64,000 nucleotides of DNA from Pseudomonas sp. R5-89-07 (GTDB taxonomy: Bacteria > Pseudomonadota > Gammaproteobacteria > Pseudomonadales > Pseudomonadaceae): positions 4,340,001-4,404,000 of the forward strand of contig NZ_CP027727.1 of assembly GCF_003851685.1 (NCBI RefSeq), in the 5' to 3' direction. Of this stretch, positions 18,087 through 29,873 are shown one piece after another (position 1 is the stretch's first letter; every line of letters starts with the position of its first letter). The position numbers were made by a program, and so were the translations under genes. The notes beneath the pieces are model-generated. The model saw only the letters and a program-made list of their open reading frames with translations. It did not search any database and had not been told where the DNA came from.

Positions 18087-20048
18087 TCAGTAGCCATGCA
18101 CTTCACGGGTCTTCTGGTACTGGTGGTAATCGATCCATTCGACCACGTCGTAGGGCAGATAAAGCTGCGTTCTGGCCCGGGAAATCGCGATATACACCGC
18201 GCACAACCGTTGGTCGAACGCATAGGCGTCCTTGAATTTCACATTGGTCAGCAGCTCAGGGGTGAGCAAGACCTGATCGAATTCCATGCCGCCAGCGTCC
18301 TGGGCCAGCATCAATAGACAGCGTTCGGCCGGGTCGCCGCTCAGCCTGTTCAAACGCGTTACATCGGCCACGTTGAAACCTTTTTCCAGCCTGGCCTCGA
18401 CCCACAGAAACGCCTCGTCGAACCGGCACGCGTCACGCACCTGTTGCCAGTCGGTCATATCGCTGAAAAACGGATGAGGCCCACGGTCACTGTACTCGCT
18501 GCCATAAAACTCTGGCTTGAACAGGGCGATGACGGTGTCCATGAAGTATTTGAGGTCCTGCTGCGCTTCATGGCTGGCAAAGGCACAGGCACAACGCGCT
18601 TCGCTCAGTTCAATGAGCCATTTCATGCTGTCCCAGGCGGACGCAGTCAGCACCACACAACCTGGCGGCGGCACAAAGCCCTGGGGATACAGCTCGATCC
18701 CGACGTCAGCATCCCGCGCGCCCTCGAACAGCACTTTGCTTTTTTCGGAGTGCTGGCTGATCAGCGGATTGACCAGGCGCTCGACATTGCGCCCGGAACG
18801 CACCGAATAGCCCACGTCCGTGTGGCGAACCTCACGGGCGCGTTTGACCATCACGCCACTGGCCTGCTGATACTCATCGCCCAGTGTGATCAGCACCTGG
18901 CGGCCGCGCTCGATGATTTGCAGCAGCGGCGCCGGAATATCCTGGCTCTCGTCGATCAGCACATGGGTATAGCGTTCAGGCACCACACTGCCTGCAAGGG
19001 CTGCACGCTTGATCATCAACAAGGCTTCGAAGCCTGTGTGGCTGCTCCAGGCCGCATTCGCCTCAAGGTAACCCCACACCCGGCTGGAATATTCGAGCAG
19101 CGCCTGGGCATCAACCGCCGACAACGGTTGCTTGAAATGCGGCAAGTGCTTGGCCGACAGGCTGTAGTCCCAGGAACGGCAGTAGCTTTCCAACACCTTG
19201 AGGCACACCTCCAGCACTGCCTGCCCTTCCAGGCGACGAAAACCAAAGATATTCAGTTCCTGGGCCAGTGCCTGCTTGCTCGGGACACGCACTTGCGTAT
19301 TCACCGGCTGCGGCCTCGGGCCATGCAGCAAGGCATGGGCGAACGCCTGGAAGGTCTGCCCGGCCTTTCTTTCCCGCGTGCCCACCATACGCGCGCGCAG
19401 GGTTTCCAGCTTGGCCGGCGTACGGGCCAGCAGCAAGGTCTTCTCGGGGCGCAGATGCTCCATCAGCGCCACCAGCAGGTGACTTTTGCCGATGCCCGCG
19501 TACCCCTGGACATGCAGGTCTTCGTTCAGGTTGGCGCGAAAGGTTCGGACCAGCTTGTCTTGCTCGGCACTCAACCAGCGCTCGCGGTGCCGGGGCGTGA
19601 CCATCTGCTGGCGGAACGGATTGTTGGCCTTGAGGTGACGAACTTTGTATTCGACGTCCCATTTGCCGTCGGGCAATAGATAGTCCCGGGCCGACACTTC
19701 ATCGGCCAGCAGAAAACGCAATCCAAGGCTCTTGACCACATTGAGGCCGAAGTACAGCTTGCGCGTGTCAAACAGCCGCTGCGCTTCCGACAGCAGGCTC
19801 ACGGCCGCAGAATGCCTGGCCTCTGCCGCCCAGCCAATGAGCTTGGCCAACACCCGTTCAGCGCCCACTGCACTCAGTTCGTGTTCCGGCATTTGCGCCA
19901 GATTCTGGATAACCAGCACCGCTGCAAGCTCCGGCTCACTCAGCGCAGCGAGCGCAGCCGCAGCGTCAGCGCTCAACAACCCGGCGCAGGTTTCGTCGGT
20001 GATCGGCAGGAATACCGGGCTGGATAACGCAAAATGTTCCGAGTGCAT
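18087..20048 (-). CDS. Divergent superfamily 1 (UvrD-like) helicase/ATPase
   Basis: A 653-residue protein with Walker A VQGYAGIGKSHLLVAL near residue 182, Walker B THVLIDESQDIPAP near residue 360, a motif III-like LITLGDEYQQ, a motif V-like GGMEFDQVLL, and motif VI VYIAISRARTQLYLP near the C-terminus. The first 150 residues match no domain I know. Compared with UvrD/Rep, motif V lacks the usual Lys-Gly (QDAGGMEFD), and helicase subdomains 1B and 2B appear short. It could be a nucleic-acid helicase or a regulatory ATPase. It stands alone between the muramidase pair and the SRP RNA gene. ATGAGGC gives a plausible ribosome binding site. Confidence 0.75.
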   Translation of the reverse strand: MHSEHFALSSPVFLPITDETCAGLLSADAAAALAALSEPELAAVLVIQNLAQMPEHELSAVGAERVLAKLIGWAAEARHSAAVSLLSEAQRLFDTRKLYFGLNVVKSLGLRFLLADEVSARDYLLPDGKWDVEYKVRHLKANNPFRQQMVTPRHRERWLSAEQDKLVRTFRANLNEDLHVQGYAGIGKSHLLVALMEHLRPEKTLLLARTPAKLETLRARMVGTRERKAGQTFQAFAHALLHGPRPQPVNTQVRVPSKQALAQELNIFGFRRLEGQAVLEVCLKVLESYCRSWDYSLSAKHLPHFKQPLSAVDAQALLEYSSRVWGYLEANAAWSSHTGFEALLMIKRAALAGSVVPERYTHVLIDESQDIPAPLLQIIERGRQVLITLGDEYQQASGVMVKRAREVRHTDVGYSVRSGRNVERLVNPLISQHSEKSKVLFEGARDADVGIELYPQGFVPPPGCVVLTASAWDSMKWLIELSEARCACAFASHEAQQDLKYFMDTVIALFKPEFYGSEYSDRGPHPFFSDMTDWQQVRDACRFDEAFLWVEARLEKGFNVADVTRLNRLSGDPAERCLLMLAQDAGGMEFDQVLLTPELLTNVKFKDAYAFDQRLCAVYIAISRARTQLYLPYDVVEWIDYHQYQKTREVHGY

Positions 20049-20191
20049 ACAGCCTCATAGCCAGGGGAAGAGACGCTTGGGAGTATGCCACTAGTCGTGA
20101 AATGGCCGTCATGCACTGTGCAATAAACGTCACAGATGACTGGCTGGGTATTTGGATTTTTGATGGGTGTTACAGGAGGGAGCGTTATGGA

Positions 20192-20303
20192 GGCAACCCC
20201 ACCAGCCACACCCCGGCACACAATGTTCCCGCTGTGGCTGCTGCCTTCCGGCTCTGACCAGGTTCACGGGTAATCGTTGCGGGGGGACCGATGGGGTCAC
20301 CAT
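20192..20303 (-). ncRNA. ffs: 4.5S signal recognition particle RNA
   Basis: Read on the minus strand, the region contains the SRP helix 8 core: CCTGGTCAGAGCCGGAAGGC then AGCAGCC, with the GGAA tetraloop and the asymmetric internal loop bound by Ffh. The flanks pair to give the long hairpin, for example ACCCCA near 20298 with TGGGGT near 20200, and CCGCAACG near the middle as in other gammaproteobacteria. Exact ends are estimated from the pairing. Confidence 0.9.
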
Positions 20304-20420
20304 AACGACGCTGGCCTCTCGGCAAGCGGGGCCATTGTACCGATCTCATCGGAAGTTACAACCGTAAAAAATGAGAAGCTTCAAGTACTTGCCATGGCCT
20401 CCAACAATGACGCTATCCAA

Positions 20421-20510
20421 TGTGGGAGGGGGCTTGCCCCCGATGGCGGTGAACCAGCCAATAAATTTGTTGGCTGACACCCCGCTATCGGGGGCAAGCC
20501 CCCTCCCACA
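20421..20510. repeat. REPIN: inverted REP pair
   Basis: TGTGGGAGGGGGCTTGCCCC and its inverted partner enclose about 50 bases, immediately downstream of the metallopeptidase gene. It shares with the copy at 9124 even the spacer wording (TTGTTG-CTGACAC then CGCTATC). Confidence 0.92.
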
Positions 20511-20518
20511 TTTTTTCA

Positions 20519-21685
20519 TCATTGGGCCTGTAGGACTTTATCCGCCTTGCCGCCCTCTTCCTGGATCACCAGGTGAATGAAGTGCAACTTGGCAATCACT
20601 GCCGGCGGCAGCACGAAGGGGTAGAAATCCGGTTGGCCCATGCTGCGCGACAATTCGTTGAGCATGCCGGCGAGCTCGATCCAGGCGTTGACGAAGGAGA
20701 GAAACGCCGCACCGCCAGGGTGTTCGGGGTCGTACAAGGTGGTCAGGGGAAACGGCTGGTAGTCCAGGTCCATCTCCCGCGCACTCATGCCAAAGCCCAG
20801 GGCCGTGTCGACGGCGTCCATCATGTGCAGGTAGTGAGCCCAGGTTTCGGCCCAGTCTTCCCAGGGGTGCATGGTGGCGTAGGCGCTGACGCAGGTTTGC
20901 TGCCAGTCCGGGCGAGGCCCGTTCTGGTAGTGCTGGTCGAGCGCGTCGGCGTAACTGGCGCGTTCGTCGCCGAACAGGTTGCGAAAGGGTTCCAGCCAGT
21001 GGCTGCCTGCGATCAGGCGATCCCAGTAGTAGTGGCCGACTTCATGACGAAAGTGGCCGAGCAATGTCCGGTAGGGCTCGCGCATCTGCACGCGAACTTT
21101 TTCACGATGGGCGTCGTCGGCCTCCTTGATGTCGAGGGTGATCAGGCCGTTGGCGTGACCGGTGGTGGGCGCATTGCCTGCCAGGTCGATGCCGACAAAA
21201 TCGAATGCCAGGCCGGTCTCTTCGTCGACGCGCTTGGGCACCACCTGCAGGCCCAGGCTGATCAGCTGCGCCACCAGTCGGCGCTTGGCCGTTTCCACCT
21301 TGCGCCAGCGCTCGGGGTTTTCCGGGACCGATAAGTCGGGAATGGTGCGGTTCAGGCTGCAGGCCACGCACAAGGGAAAGGTGCTGTGCGCCGGGATCAG
21401 CCAGTTGCAGGCAGCCGGTGTGTCCAGGTTGGCGCAGCGGCGGAAGGCGCCGGCGTCGAGGTTGTCATCCATCAGCCAGGTGTCGGCCACGGGACCGGGT
21501 TGCAGCGAGGACAAGCGACTTTGTTGGGGGTGGTAGCCCAGCAGCGCCGAGCAGGCCAGGCACTGGCTGTTGCGAAAGAACAAGGACTGGCCACAGCGGC
21601 ACTGCCAGACCTTGCTGTTACGCGAAGAGCCGGCCATGAACGGTGCCGCGATACGCGAGCTGAGTTGGTCGAAGTAGCGGAACAT
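20519..21685 (-). CDS. Putative zinc-binding metallopeptidase with N-terminal zinc ribbon
   Basis: The 388-residue protein has an N-terminal zinc ribbon (WQCRCGQSLFFRNSQCLACSA), a second Cys pair in FPLCVACSLNRTIP, and the gluzincin-type motif LGHFRHEVGHYYWDRL near residue 215, with HExxH-like HEVGH and a downstream acidic segment (LFGDERASYADALDQHY). It matches the Pseudomonas family annotated as putative zinc-dependent peptidase (PF15887-like). No signal peptide is present, so a cytoplasmic role is expected; the substrate is unknown. GGGAGAG precedes the ATG. It is followed by a REPIN and the ffs gene. Confidence 0.85.
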   Translation of the reverse strand: MFRYFDQLSSRIAAPFMAGSSRNSKVWQCRCGQSLFFRNSQCLACSALLGYHPQQSRLSSLQPGPVADTWLMDDNLDAGAFRRCANLDTPAACNWLIPAHSTFPLCVACSLNRTIPDLSVPENPERWRKVETAKRRLVAQLISLGLQVVPKRVDEETGLAFDFVGIDLAGNAPTTGHANGLITLDIKEADDAHREKVRVQMREPYRTLLGHFRHEVGHYYWDRLIAGSHWLEPFRNLFGDERASYADALDQHYQNGPRPDWQQTCVSAYATMHPWEDWAETWAHYLHMMDAVDTALGFGMSAREMDLDYQPFPLTTLYDPEHPGGAAFLSFVNAWIELAGMLNELSRSMGQPDFYPFVLPPAVIAKLHFIHLVIQEEGGKADKVLQAQ

Positions 21686-21770
21686 GGCGATCTCTCCCAG
21701 GGGGTGACTGAGACTAGATCATTTCCCTCGCAGGATCGTTCCACTCGGATGGATCAGCACCCCTGCCCCC

Positions 21771-21870
21771 TGTAGGAGCGAGCTTGCTCGCGAAGGTCAT
21801 CAACGATAACGCGGGGTGCCTGATTCAACGCGGCGCACTCCGGCTCTTCGCGAGCAAGCTCGCTCCTACA
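21771..21870. repeat. REPIN of the second REP type
   Basis: TGTAGGAGCGAGCTTGCTCG and its inverted copy flank about 55 bases, just after ligA. This differs from the GGGAGGGGGCTTGC family and matches the pair at 37089. Confidence 0.92.
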
Positions 21871-21875
21871 ATGTT

Positions 21876-24274
<2,399 letters not shown>

Positions 24275-24320
24275 AATATGTTAGTGCGCTTATTCTACTG
24301 ACAACGCCGAAGCGCAATCC

Positions 24321-25184
24321 TCAGCGTTTCTGTGTCAGGGCGCGACGCTCGAACTCGACGATGCGCTGACGGTAATGCTCGATGGTCTGGGCAGTGAGGA
24401 CGCTGCGTTGATCGTCCTTGAGTTCGCCGTTCAGTTCCTGGGACAGCTTGCGCGCCGCGGCCACCATCACGTCGAACGCTTGTTTGGGGTGACGCGGGCC
24501 TGGCAGGCCGAGGAAGAAACTGACCGCCGGGGTGCTGAACAGGTCGATATCGTCCAGGTCGAAGGTGCCCGGCTTGACCGCGTTGGCCATGGAGAACAGT
24601 ACTTCGCCATTACCGGCCATGCTTTCGTGGCGGTGGAAGATATCCATCTCGCCAAAGCGCAGGCCGCTCTCAAGGATGTTCTGCAACAGCGCCGGGCCCT
24701 TGAAGCCACCCGCGTCGCGGCAGATCACACTGATCACCAGCACTTCTTCGGCGGCCGGCTGATCGTTGACCGATTGGCGCGCCGCGTTCTTGCCGGCGTT
24801 TTCGTCCGGGAAATCGTCGTCGCGGCTGCTGAAGCTCGGGCCTTCGTCGACATCAAGGTTCAAGTCGCCCTGATGCGGCTCAGCCGATGCAGCGCTGCCG
24901 CGCTTGCCACGCTTGGACAAGGGTTCACGGGCTTCACGCACCGGCGCACTCATCGACGGCAAGTCGTGCTCGTCCAGCTGCGGTTCCTTGTGGGTGTCCA
25001 GCACACGGGGCGGCCCCAGCAGCTCGGCGCTGCCGTCATCGTCCGGCAGGTTGGACAGGTTTCGGTCCAGGCGGAATTTAAGCTTGCCCTTGCCACCGCG
25101 CATGCGGCGCCAGCCATCAAAAAGAATACCGGCAATGACAATAATGCCGATGACGATCAGCCACTCGCGCAGACCGATTTCCAT
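24321..25184 (-). CDS. zipA: Cell division protein ZipA
   Basis: Anchors FtsZ filaments to the inner membrane early in division. The 287-residue protein has the typical N-terminal anchor ([20 protein letters not shown]) with almost no periplasmic part, a basic and then acidic/proline-rich linker, and a C-terminal FtsZ-binding domain of about 140 residues ([20 protein letters not shown] to [19 protein letters not shown]). It sits between smc and ligA as in other pseudomonads. The 258-base gap upstream is AT-rich and probably holds its promoter. Confidence 0.96.
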   Translation of the reverse strand: MEIGLREWLIVIGIIVIAGILFDGWRRMRGGKGKLKFRLDRNLSNLPDDDGSAELLGPPRVLDTHKEPQLDEHDLPSMSAPVREAREPLSKRGKRGSAASAEPHQGDLNLDVDEGPSFSSRDDDFPDENAGKNAARQSVNDQPAAEEVLVISVICRDAGGFKGPALLQNILESGLRFGEMDIFHRHESMAGNGEVLFSMANAVKPGTFDLDDIDLFSTPAVSFFLGLPGPRHPKQAFDVMVAAARKLSQELNGELKDDQRSVLTAQTIEHYRQRIVEFERRALTQKR

Positions 25185-25442
25185 GTAATCCCGTGCCTCT
25201 ATAAAAAATGCTGAAAAATAAGGGGTTTAGCACCGTGCAAACCGCTTTAAAACGTGGCGCCAACTCTATGTTCTGACTGGCGTTTTGCCCACGCATACGA
25301 AAAATTGACATTAAACTAGCACGACCAAAGATAACTTTACACCGTCTGTCAAAATGCCTTGAACAAATATGTCCATTTGCCACTTTTGCCACATAGGTAA
25401 ATCGCCCTACAGCGTGCTGTAAAAAATCCTTCCTGACTGATC

Positions 25443-28400
25443 TCAGGATTCAACCATTGCCATGGCTTCTTCCACATCCACCGCCACCAAACGCGAACAG
25501 CCGGGCTCATGCATCGTCACGCCCATCAACTGATCGGCCATTTCCATGGCGATCTTGTTGTGGGTGATGTAGATGAACTGCACTGTCTGGGACATCTCCT
25601 TGACCAGCCGAGCGTAGCGTCCAACGTTAGCGTCATCCAGCGGTGCGTCAACCTCGTCGAGCATGCAGAACGGCGCCGGGTTCAGCTTGAAGATGGCAAA
25701 TACCAGTGCCAGAGCGGTCAGCGCCTTTTCGCCGCCGGACAACAAATGGATGGTGCTGTTCTTCTTGCCCGGTGGCCGCGCCATGATCGTTACCCCTGTA
25801 TCGAGTAGATCTTCGCCCGTCAGTTCCAAGTAGGCGCTGCCGCCACCGAAAACTTTTGGGAATAACGCCTGTAAACCGCCATTAATCTGATCAAAGGTAT
25901 CCTTGAAGCGGTTACGGGTCTCCTTGTCGATCTTGCGGATCACGTTTTCCAACGTATCCAGGGCTTCCACCAGGTCGGCGTCCTGGGCGTCCAGATAACG
26001 TTTGCGCTCGGACTGCTGCTGGTACTCATCGATGGCCGCGAGGTTGATCGCACCGAGCCGCTGGATACGCGCAGCAATCCGCTCAAGTTCTTCCTCGGCG
26101 TCTTTTTCGTTGGCCTGGGCGGTCAGCGTGTTGAGTACGCCGTGCAGGTCATAACCGTCTTCCAGCAACTGGTCCTGCAGGGTCTTGCGGCGCACGGTCA
26201 GGGCTTGCCACTCCATGCGTTGCTGTTCGAGCTGGCCGCGAATCAGCTGGGATTGCTGCTCGGCCATGGTGCGGCGCTTTTCGGCGTCGCGCAGTTCGCG
26301 GTCGGCATCTTCCAGGGCGATCTGCGCGGTCTTGAGTTCTTCGTCGACGCTCATGCGTTTGTCGAGCAACTCTTCAAGCTTGAGGCGCAGCTCTTCAAGG
26401 GGCGCTTCGCCCTCCTCCAGGTTCAGGCTCAGTTGCTCGCGTTTCTCGGTGAGACGTTCCGATTGCATCTCCAGGCGCTCGAGCGCCTGGGCCGTGGAAG
26501 CGTGCTGGGCGCGCAACGAGCCCAGGCGTACCGCCAACTGGTGGGCGTGGTCCTTGTGCTGGCGGGCTTCCTGGCGCACGCGGTCGAGCCGTTCGCGCAG
26601 GCTGTCGCGCTGGGCCAGCAGCAATTCGCGCTGCTCGGTGTCCAGGGCCATGCTGTCGAGGGCCTCCTGCAGTTGCAGGCGCGCTTCGCCGATCTGTTCG
26701 TGCTCAAGGGCGCGCTGCTCGCCCATCTCGGTCACTTCTTCGTCGAGGCGGGTGCGGCGCAGGGTCAGTTGTTCGACCTTGGCCTTGCTCGCCGACAGCT
26801 GGGCCTTGAGTTCGCCTTGCTGACGCGCTTCGTCCTGTAACAGGCGGCGCAGGTGTTCGCGGCCGGTCTCTTGCTGGCGCTGGGTAGCACGCAGGGTTTG
26901 CAGCTCGGCTTCCAGGCTTTCCAGGGTGGCTTCGCGCTCTTCACGCTCGGCGCTCAGGTTGACGATTTCCTGGCCACGGGCCAATACCCCGCTCTCGGCT
27001 TCGCTGGCACGCCGCACGCGCAGGAAATGGCGACCGACCCAGTAACCGTCGCGGCTGATCAGGCTTTCACCAGCACCGAGCTGACCGCGCTGGGCCAGGG
27101 CCTGCTCAAGCGATTCAACCGGCTTGACCTGGCCCAGCCACGGCGACAGGTCAATCGCCGCCTCGACCTTGTCCAGCAGGCTGCCCGGCACGCGCGTACC
27201 GTCTGCAGCCGGGCTGAGCAGACGCAAGTCACCCTGGGCAAAACCGGCCAGGTCGAAGCCGCCAAAATCATCCACCAGCACCGCTTGCAGGTCGGCGCCC
27301 AACACGGTTTCCACCGCCAGTTCCCAACCGGCCTCCACTTTCAGCCCTTCGGCCAGGCGTGGGCGCTCGGCCAGGTGCTGGTCGCGCAGCCATTCGGCGG
27401 TGCCGGTGCCGGGGTCCAGCGCGGCTTGCTGCAAGGCTTCAAGTGATGCCAGCCGCCCGTTGAGCCGTTGCAAATCGCCCTGGGCCTGCTGCTGCGCCTG
27501 GGTCGCGGTGTGCAGTTGCTGACGCAATTGCTCCAGGCGCTCCACTTGCTGCTCTTCGCTGGCTTCGAGCTCTTCCAGGGTCATTTCGCTTTCGGCCAGT
27601 TGCTCGCTCAACTGCAGGATCGCGGCGTCTTCCGGGTCGGCGGCGAGCAATACGCGCTCTTCCTGCAGGCGGCGCTGACGCTCGGCCAAACGCTCCATGC
27701 TGGTTTCCAGCTGCTGGATGCGCGACTGCTGCACCTCGGCCTGGCGCCGCGGTTCGGCGGAGGTGAGGTTGAAGGTGTCCCACTGCTCCTGCCAGCCGTG
27801 CATGCTGGTTTCGGCTTCTTCCAGGGCCGCTGCCGCTTCTTCGGCGGCGGCACTGGTGATTTCCTGCTCGGGGGTGAGCATGTCCAGCTCTTCGCCCAGG
27901 GTCAGCAGCAAGGTGCGGTCGTGGCCCAGGTGCGATTCGGTTTCCAGGCGCGCGCGCTCGGCTTCCTTCAAATCGTCCTGCAGCTGGCGCAGACGCTGCT
28001 GGCCGTGCTGGATGCTCTGTTCGACCCGGGCAATGTCGCCCCCCACCGAATAGAAACGCCCCTGCACCAGATTGAAGCGCTCGGACAGCTCATGGTGCCC
28101 GTCCCGCAGACGCTCGATACTGGCGTCGGCATTGCGCTGCTCGGCCACCAGCGCTTCAAAGCTGACTTCCTGGGTGCCGATGATCGCCTCGCGCTGGCCG
28201 ACCTGATCGTTCAACGCCTGCCAGCGCAGGGCCGACAGCTGTGCCTTGAGCTGGCGCTCTTCGGCCTTGTATTCCTGATACTTCTCGGCGGCCTGGGCCT
28301 GGCGGTGCAGGCGCTCCAACTGGCGCTCCAGCTCTTCGCGCAGGTCGGTCAGGCGGGCGAGGTTTTCATGGGTGCGGCGGATGCGACTTTCGGTCTCGCG

Positions 28401-28931
28401 GCGCCGCTCCTTGTATTTGGAGATGCCGGCCGCTTCTTCGATGAAATTGCGCAGGTCTTCAGGCTTGGCTTCGATCAGCTTGGAGATCATGCCCTGCTCG
28501 ATGATCGAGTAGCTGCGCGGGCCCAGGCCTGTGCCGAGGAAGATATCGGTGATGTCGCGTCGACGGCATTTGGTGCCGTTGAGGAAGTAACTGTTCTGGC
28601 TGTCACGCGTGACTTTACGGCGGATGGAGATTTCCGCGTAGGCCGCGTATTCGCCGATCAGGGTGCCATCGGAGTTGTCGAACACCAGCTCGATGCTGGC
28701 CTGGCTCACCGGCTTGCGGCTGGTGGAGCCGTTGAAGATGACGTCGGTCATCGACTCGCCGCGCAGGTTTTTCGCCGAGCTCTCGCCCATCACCCAGCGG
28801 ACGGCGTCGATGATATTCGACTTGCCGCAACCATTGGGCCCGACCACCGCCGCCATGTTACTGGGGAAGTTTACCGTGGTCGGGTCGACGAAGGATTTGA
28901 ACCCCGCCAGCTTGATGCACTTGAGCCGCAC
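25443..28931 (-). CDS. smc: Chromosome segregation protein SMC
   Basis: Condensin ATPase of 1162 residues. The N-terminal head has Walker A VVGPNGCGKSNIIDAVRW, then a long coiled coil, a hinge near residues 510-640 (EVGWELAVETVLGADLQAV region), a second coiled coil, and the C-terminal head with the ABC signature HLLSGGEKALTALALVF and Walker B PFCMLDEVDAPLDDANVGRY. The start is a GTG at 28931, two bases after the stop of the upstream GntR gene, so the two are coupled. ScpA and ScpB partner genes are not in the window. Confidence 0.97.
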   Translation of the reverse strand: MRLKCIKLAGFKSFVDPTTVNFPSNMAAVVGPNGCGKSNIIDAVRWVMGESSAKNLRGESMTDVIFNGSTSRKPVSQASIELVFDNSDGTLIGEYAAYAEISIRRKVTRDSQNSYFLNGTKCRRRDITDIFLGTGLGPRSYSIIEQGMISKLIEAKPEDLRNFIEEAAGISKYKERRRETESRIRRTHENLARLTDLREELERQLERLHRQAQAAEKYQEYKAEERQLKAQLSALRWQALNDQVGQREAIIGTQEVSFEALVAEQRNADASIERLRDGHHELSERFNLVQGRFYSVGGDIARVEQSIQHGQQRLRQLQDDLKEAERARLETESHLGHDRTLLLTLGEELDMLTPEQEITSAAAEEAAAALEEAETSMHGWQEQWDTFNLTSAEPRRQAEVQQSRIQQLETSMERLAERQRRLQEERVLLAADPEDAAILQLSEQLAESEMTLEELEASEEQQVERLEQLRQQLHTATQAQQQAQGDLQRLNGRLASLEALQQAALDPGTGTAEWLRDQHLAERPRLAEGLKVEAGWELAVETVLGADLQAVLVDDFGGFDLAGFAQGDLRLLSPAADGTRVPGSLLDKVEAAIDLSPWLGQVKPVESLEQALAQRGQLGAGESLISRDGYWVGRHFLRVRRASEAESGVLARGQEIVNLSAEREEREATLESLEAELQTLRATQRQQETGREHLRRLLQDEARQQGELKAQLSASKAKVEQLTLRRTRLDEEVTEMGEQRALEHEQIGEARLQLQEALDSMALDTEQRELLLAQRDSLRERLDRVRQEARQHKDHAHQLAVRLGSLRAQHASTAQALERLEMQSERLTEKREQLSLNLEEGEAPLEELRLKLEELLDKRMSVDEELKTAQIALEDADRELRDAEKRRTMAEQQSQLIRGQLEQQRMEWQALTVRRKTLQDQLLEDGYDLHGVLNTLTAQANEKDAEEELERIAARIQRLGAINLAAIDEYQQQSERKRYLDAQDADLVEALDTLENVIRKIDKETRNRFKDTFDQINGGLQALFPKVFGGGSAYLELTGEDLLDTGVTIMARPPGKKNSTIHLLSGGEKALTALALVFAIFKLNPAPFCMLDEVDAPLDDANVGRYARLVKEMSQTVQFIYITHNKIAMEMADQLMGVTMHEPGCSRLVAVDVEEAMAMVES

Positions 28932-28933
28932 GC

Positions 28934-29593
28934 TTAGGCGTCCGCCAACGCTGCGATCACCAGCGAGCTGCTGCGCTGGCAGTAGGCCGACAGCACCAGA
29001 CGGATCTGCGCCAGGTCACGGGCCAGCACGGCAGCGAGCAACTGTTCGAACAGCGTCAGGTATTCGCTCATTTCCGCCTTGCGCTGCTCGAGGGCCAGGT
29101 AATAGGCGCGGTTCATCGCCGGCTGCAGGTTCTCTACGGTTTCCTGCAGATACGGGTTGTTGGCGAAGGGGTACGCGGCGCGCATCACATTGAAGCTTTC
29201 TTCGACGAAGGCGCGGATGTCCTGACGCTCATAGCTGCCCATCAGGCGCTGCTGGATTTGCAGGAAGGGCGCCATGTCGGCCTGGGTCTGCCAGCCTTCG
29301 GCCACCGCATTGCCGAGCAGGATGTACATCTCGCCCATCAACGTACACAGGCTCTGCACCTTGTGTGCGGTGAGTTCGGTGACGTGGGCGCCACGGCGCG
29401 GCAGGATCGCGATCAGGTGCCGGCGCTCGAGGATCAGCAAGGCTTCGCGCACGGAGCCACGGCTGACATTCAGCGCCAGCGTGACCTTCTGTTCCTGGAT
29501 CCGCTCCCCAGGCTTGAGATCGCCGCGGATGATACGTTCGGCGAGGTGGTGAGCGATTTGCTCGGCGAGACTGTCCGGCGCCTTGAACGTCAT
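28934..29593 (-). CDS. GntR-family (FCD) transcriptional regulator
   Basis: The 219-residue protein has an N-terminal winged helix (GDLKPGERIQEQKVTLALNV then SRGSVREALLILERRHLI) and an all-helical FCD ligand-binding domain with metal-binding type histidine/asparagine positions less evident than usual. AAGGG precedes the ATG. It is divergent from xdhA across 280 bases that hold a tandem palindromic site, so it is the prime candidate for regulating purine breakdown. It is also coupled to smc downstream, an odd pairing of a metabolic regulator with a housekeeping gene. The ligand is unknown. Confidence 0.9.
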   Translation of the reverse strand: MTFKAPDSLAEQIAHHLAERIIRGDLKPGERIQEQKVTLALNVSRGSVREALLILERRHLIAILPRRGAHVTELTAHKVQSLCTLMGEMYILLGNAVAEGWQTQADMAPFLQIQQRLMGSYERQDIRAFVEESFNVMRAAYPFANNPYLQETVENLQPAMNRAYYLALEQRKAEMSEYLTLFEQLLAAVLARDLAQIRLVLSAYCQRSSSLVIAALADA

Positions 29594-29777
29594 GTTTTCC
29601 CTTCAAAATCTGCTATCGGTACAAACGCGGCAGTGTAGCGCATTGGCCCGCTGATGGCGCTACGCCCACCGTGGCGAATTTGGCATGAAACACGCAAGCC
29701 TGAAAAGCCATAAGCCCCTGAAAACGCCGGTTCCAGAAGACTGAACCATAATAGTAAGTGTTGTGACCGCATTTTCT

Positions 29778-29814
29778 TGACCCTTAGGTCAGAAAACCAT
29801 TGACCGAAAAGTCA
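29778..29814. promoter_or_regulatory. Tandem palindromic operator candidate upstream of xdhA
   Basis: TGACCCTTAGGTCA (29778-29791) is a perfect 5-4-5 palindrome. TGACCGAAAAGTCA (29801-29814) repeats it with one mismatch, 23 bases further, about two helical turns. They lie between the divergent GntR gene and xdhA, 60-96 bases before the xdhA start. Spacing and form suit two dimers of a GntR-type regulator; which protein binds is not shown. Confidence 0.6.
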
Positions 29815-29873
29815 GACATGACTAGATTCGGCGCAAAGCGGTTAACAACAATAATGAGTCTGCGAGGCCTTCC

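Noticed and set aside
25185..25442. Possible small gene between zipA and smc
   Set aside because: The open frame at 25117-25392 has no ribosome binding site and an unconvincing composition; the stretch is AT-rich and looks like a promoter region.
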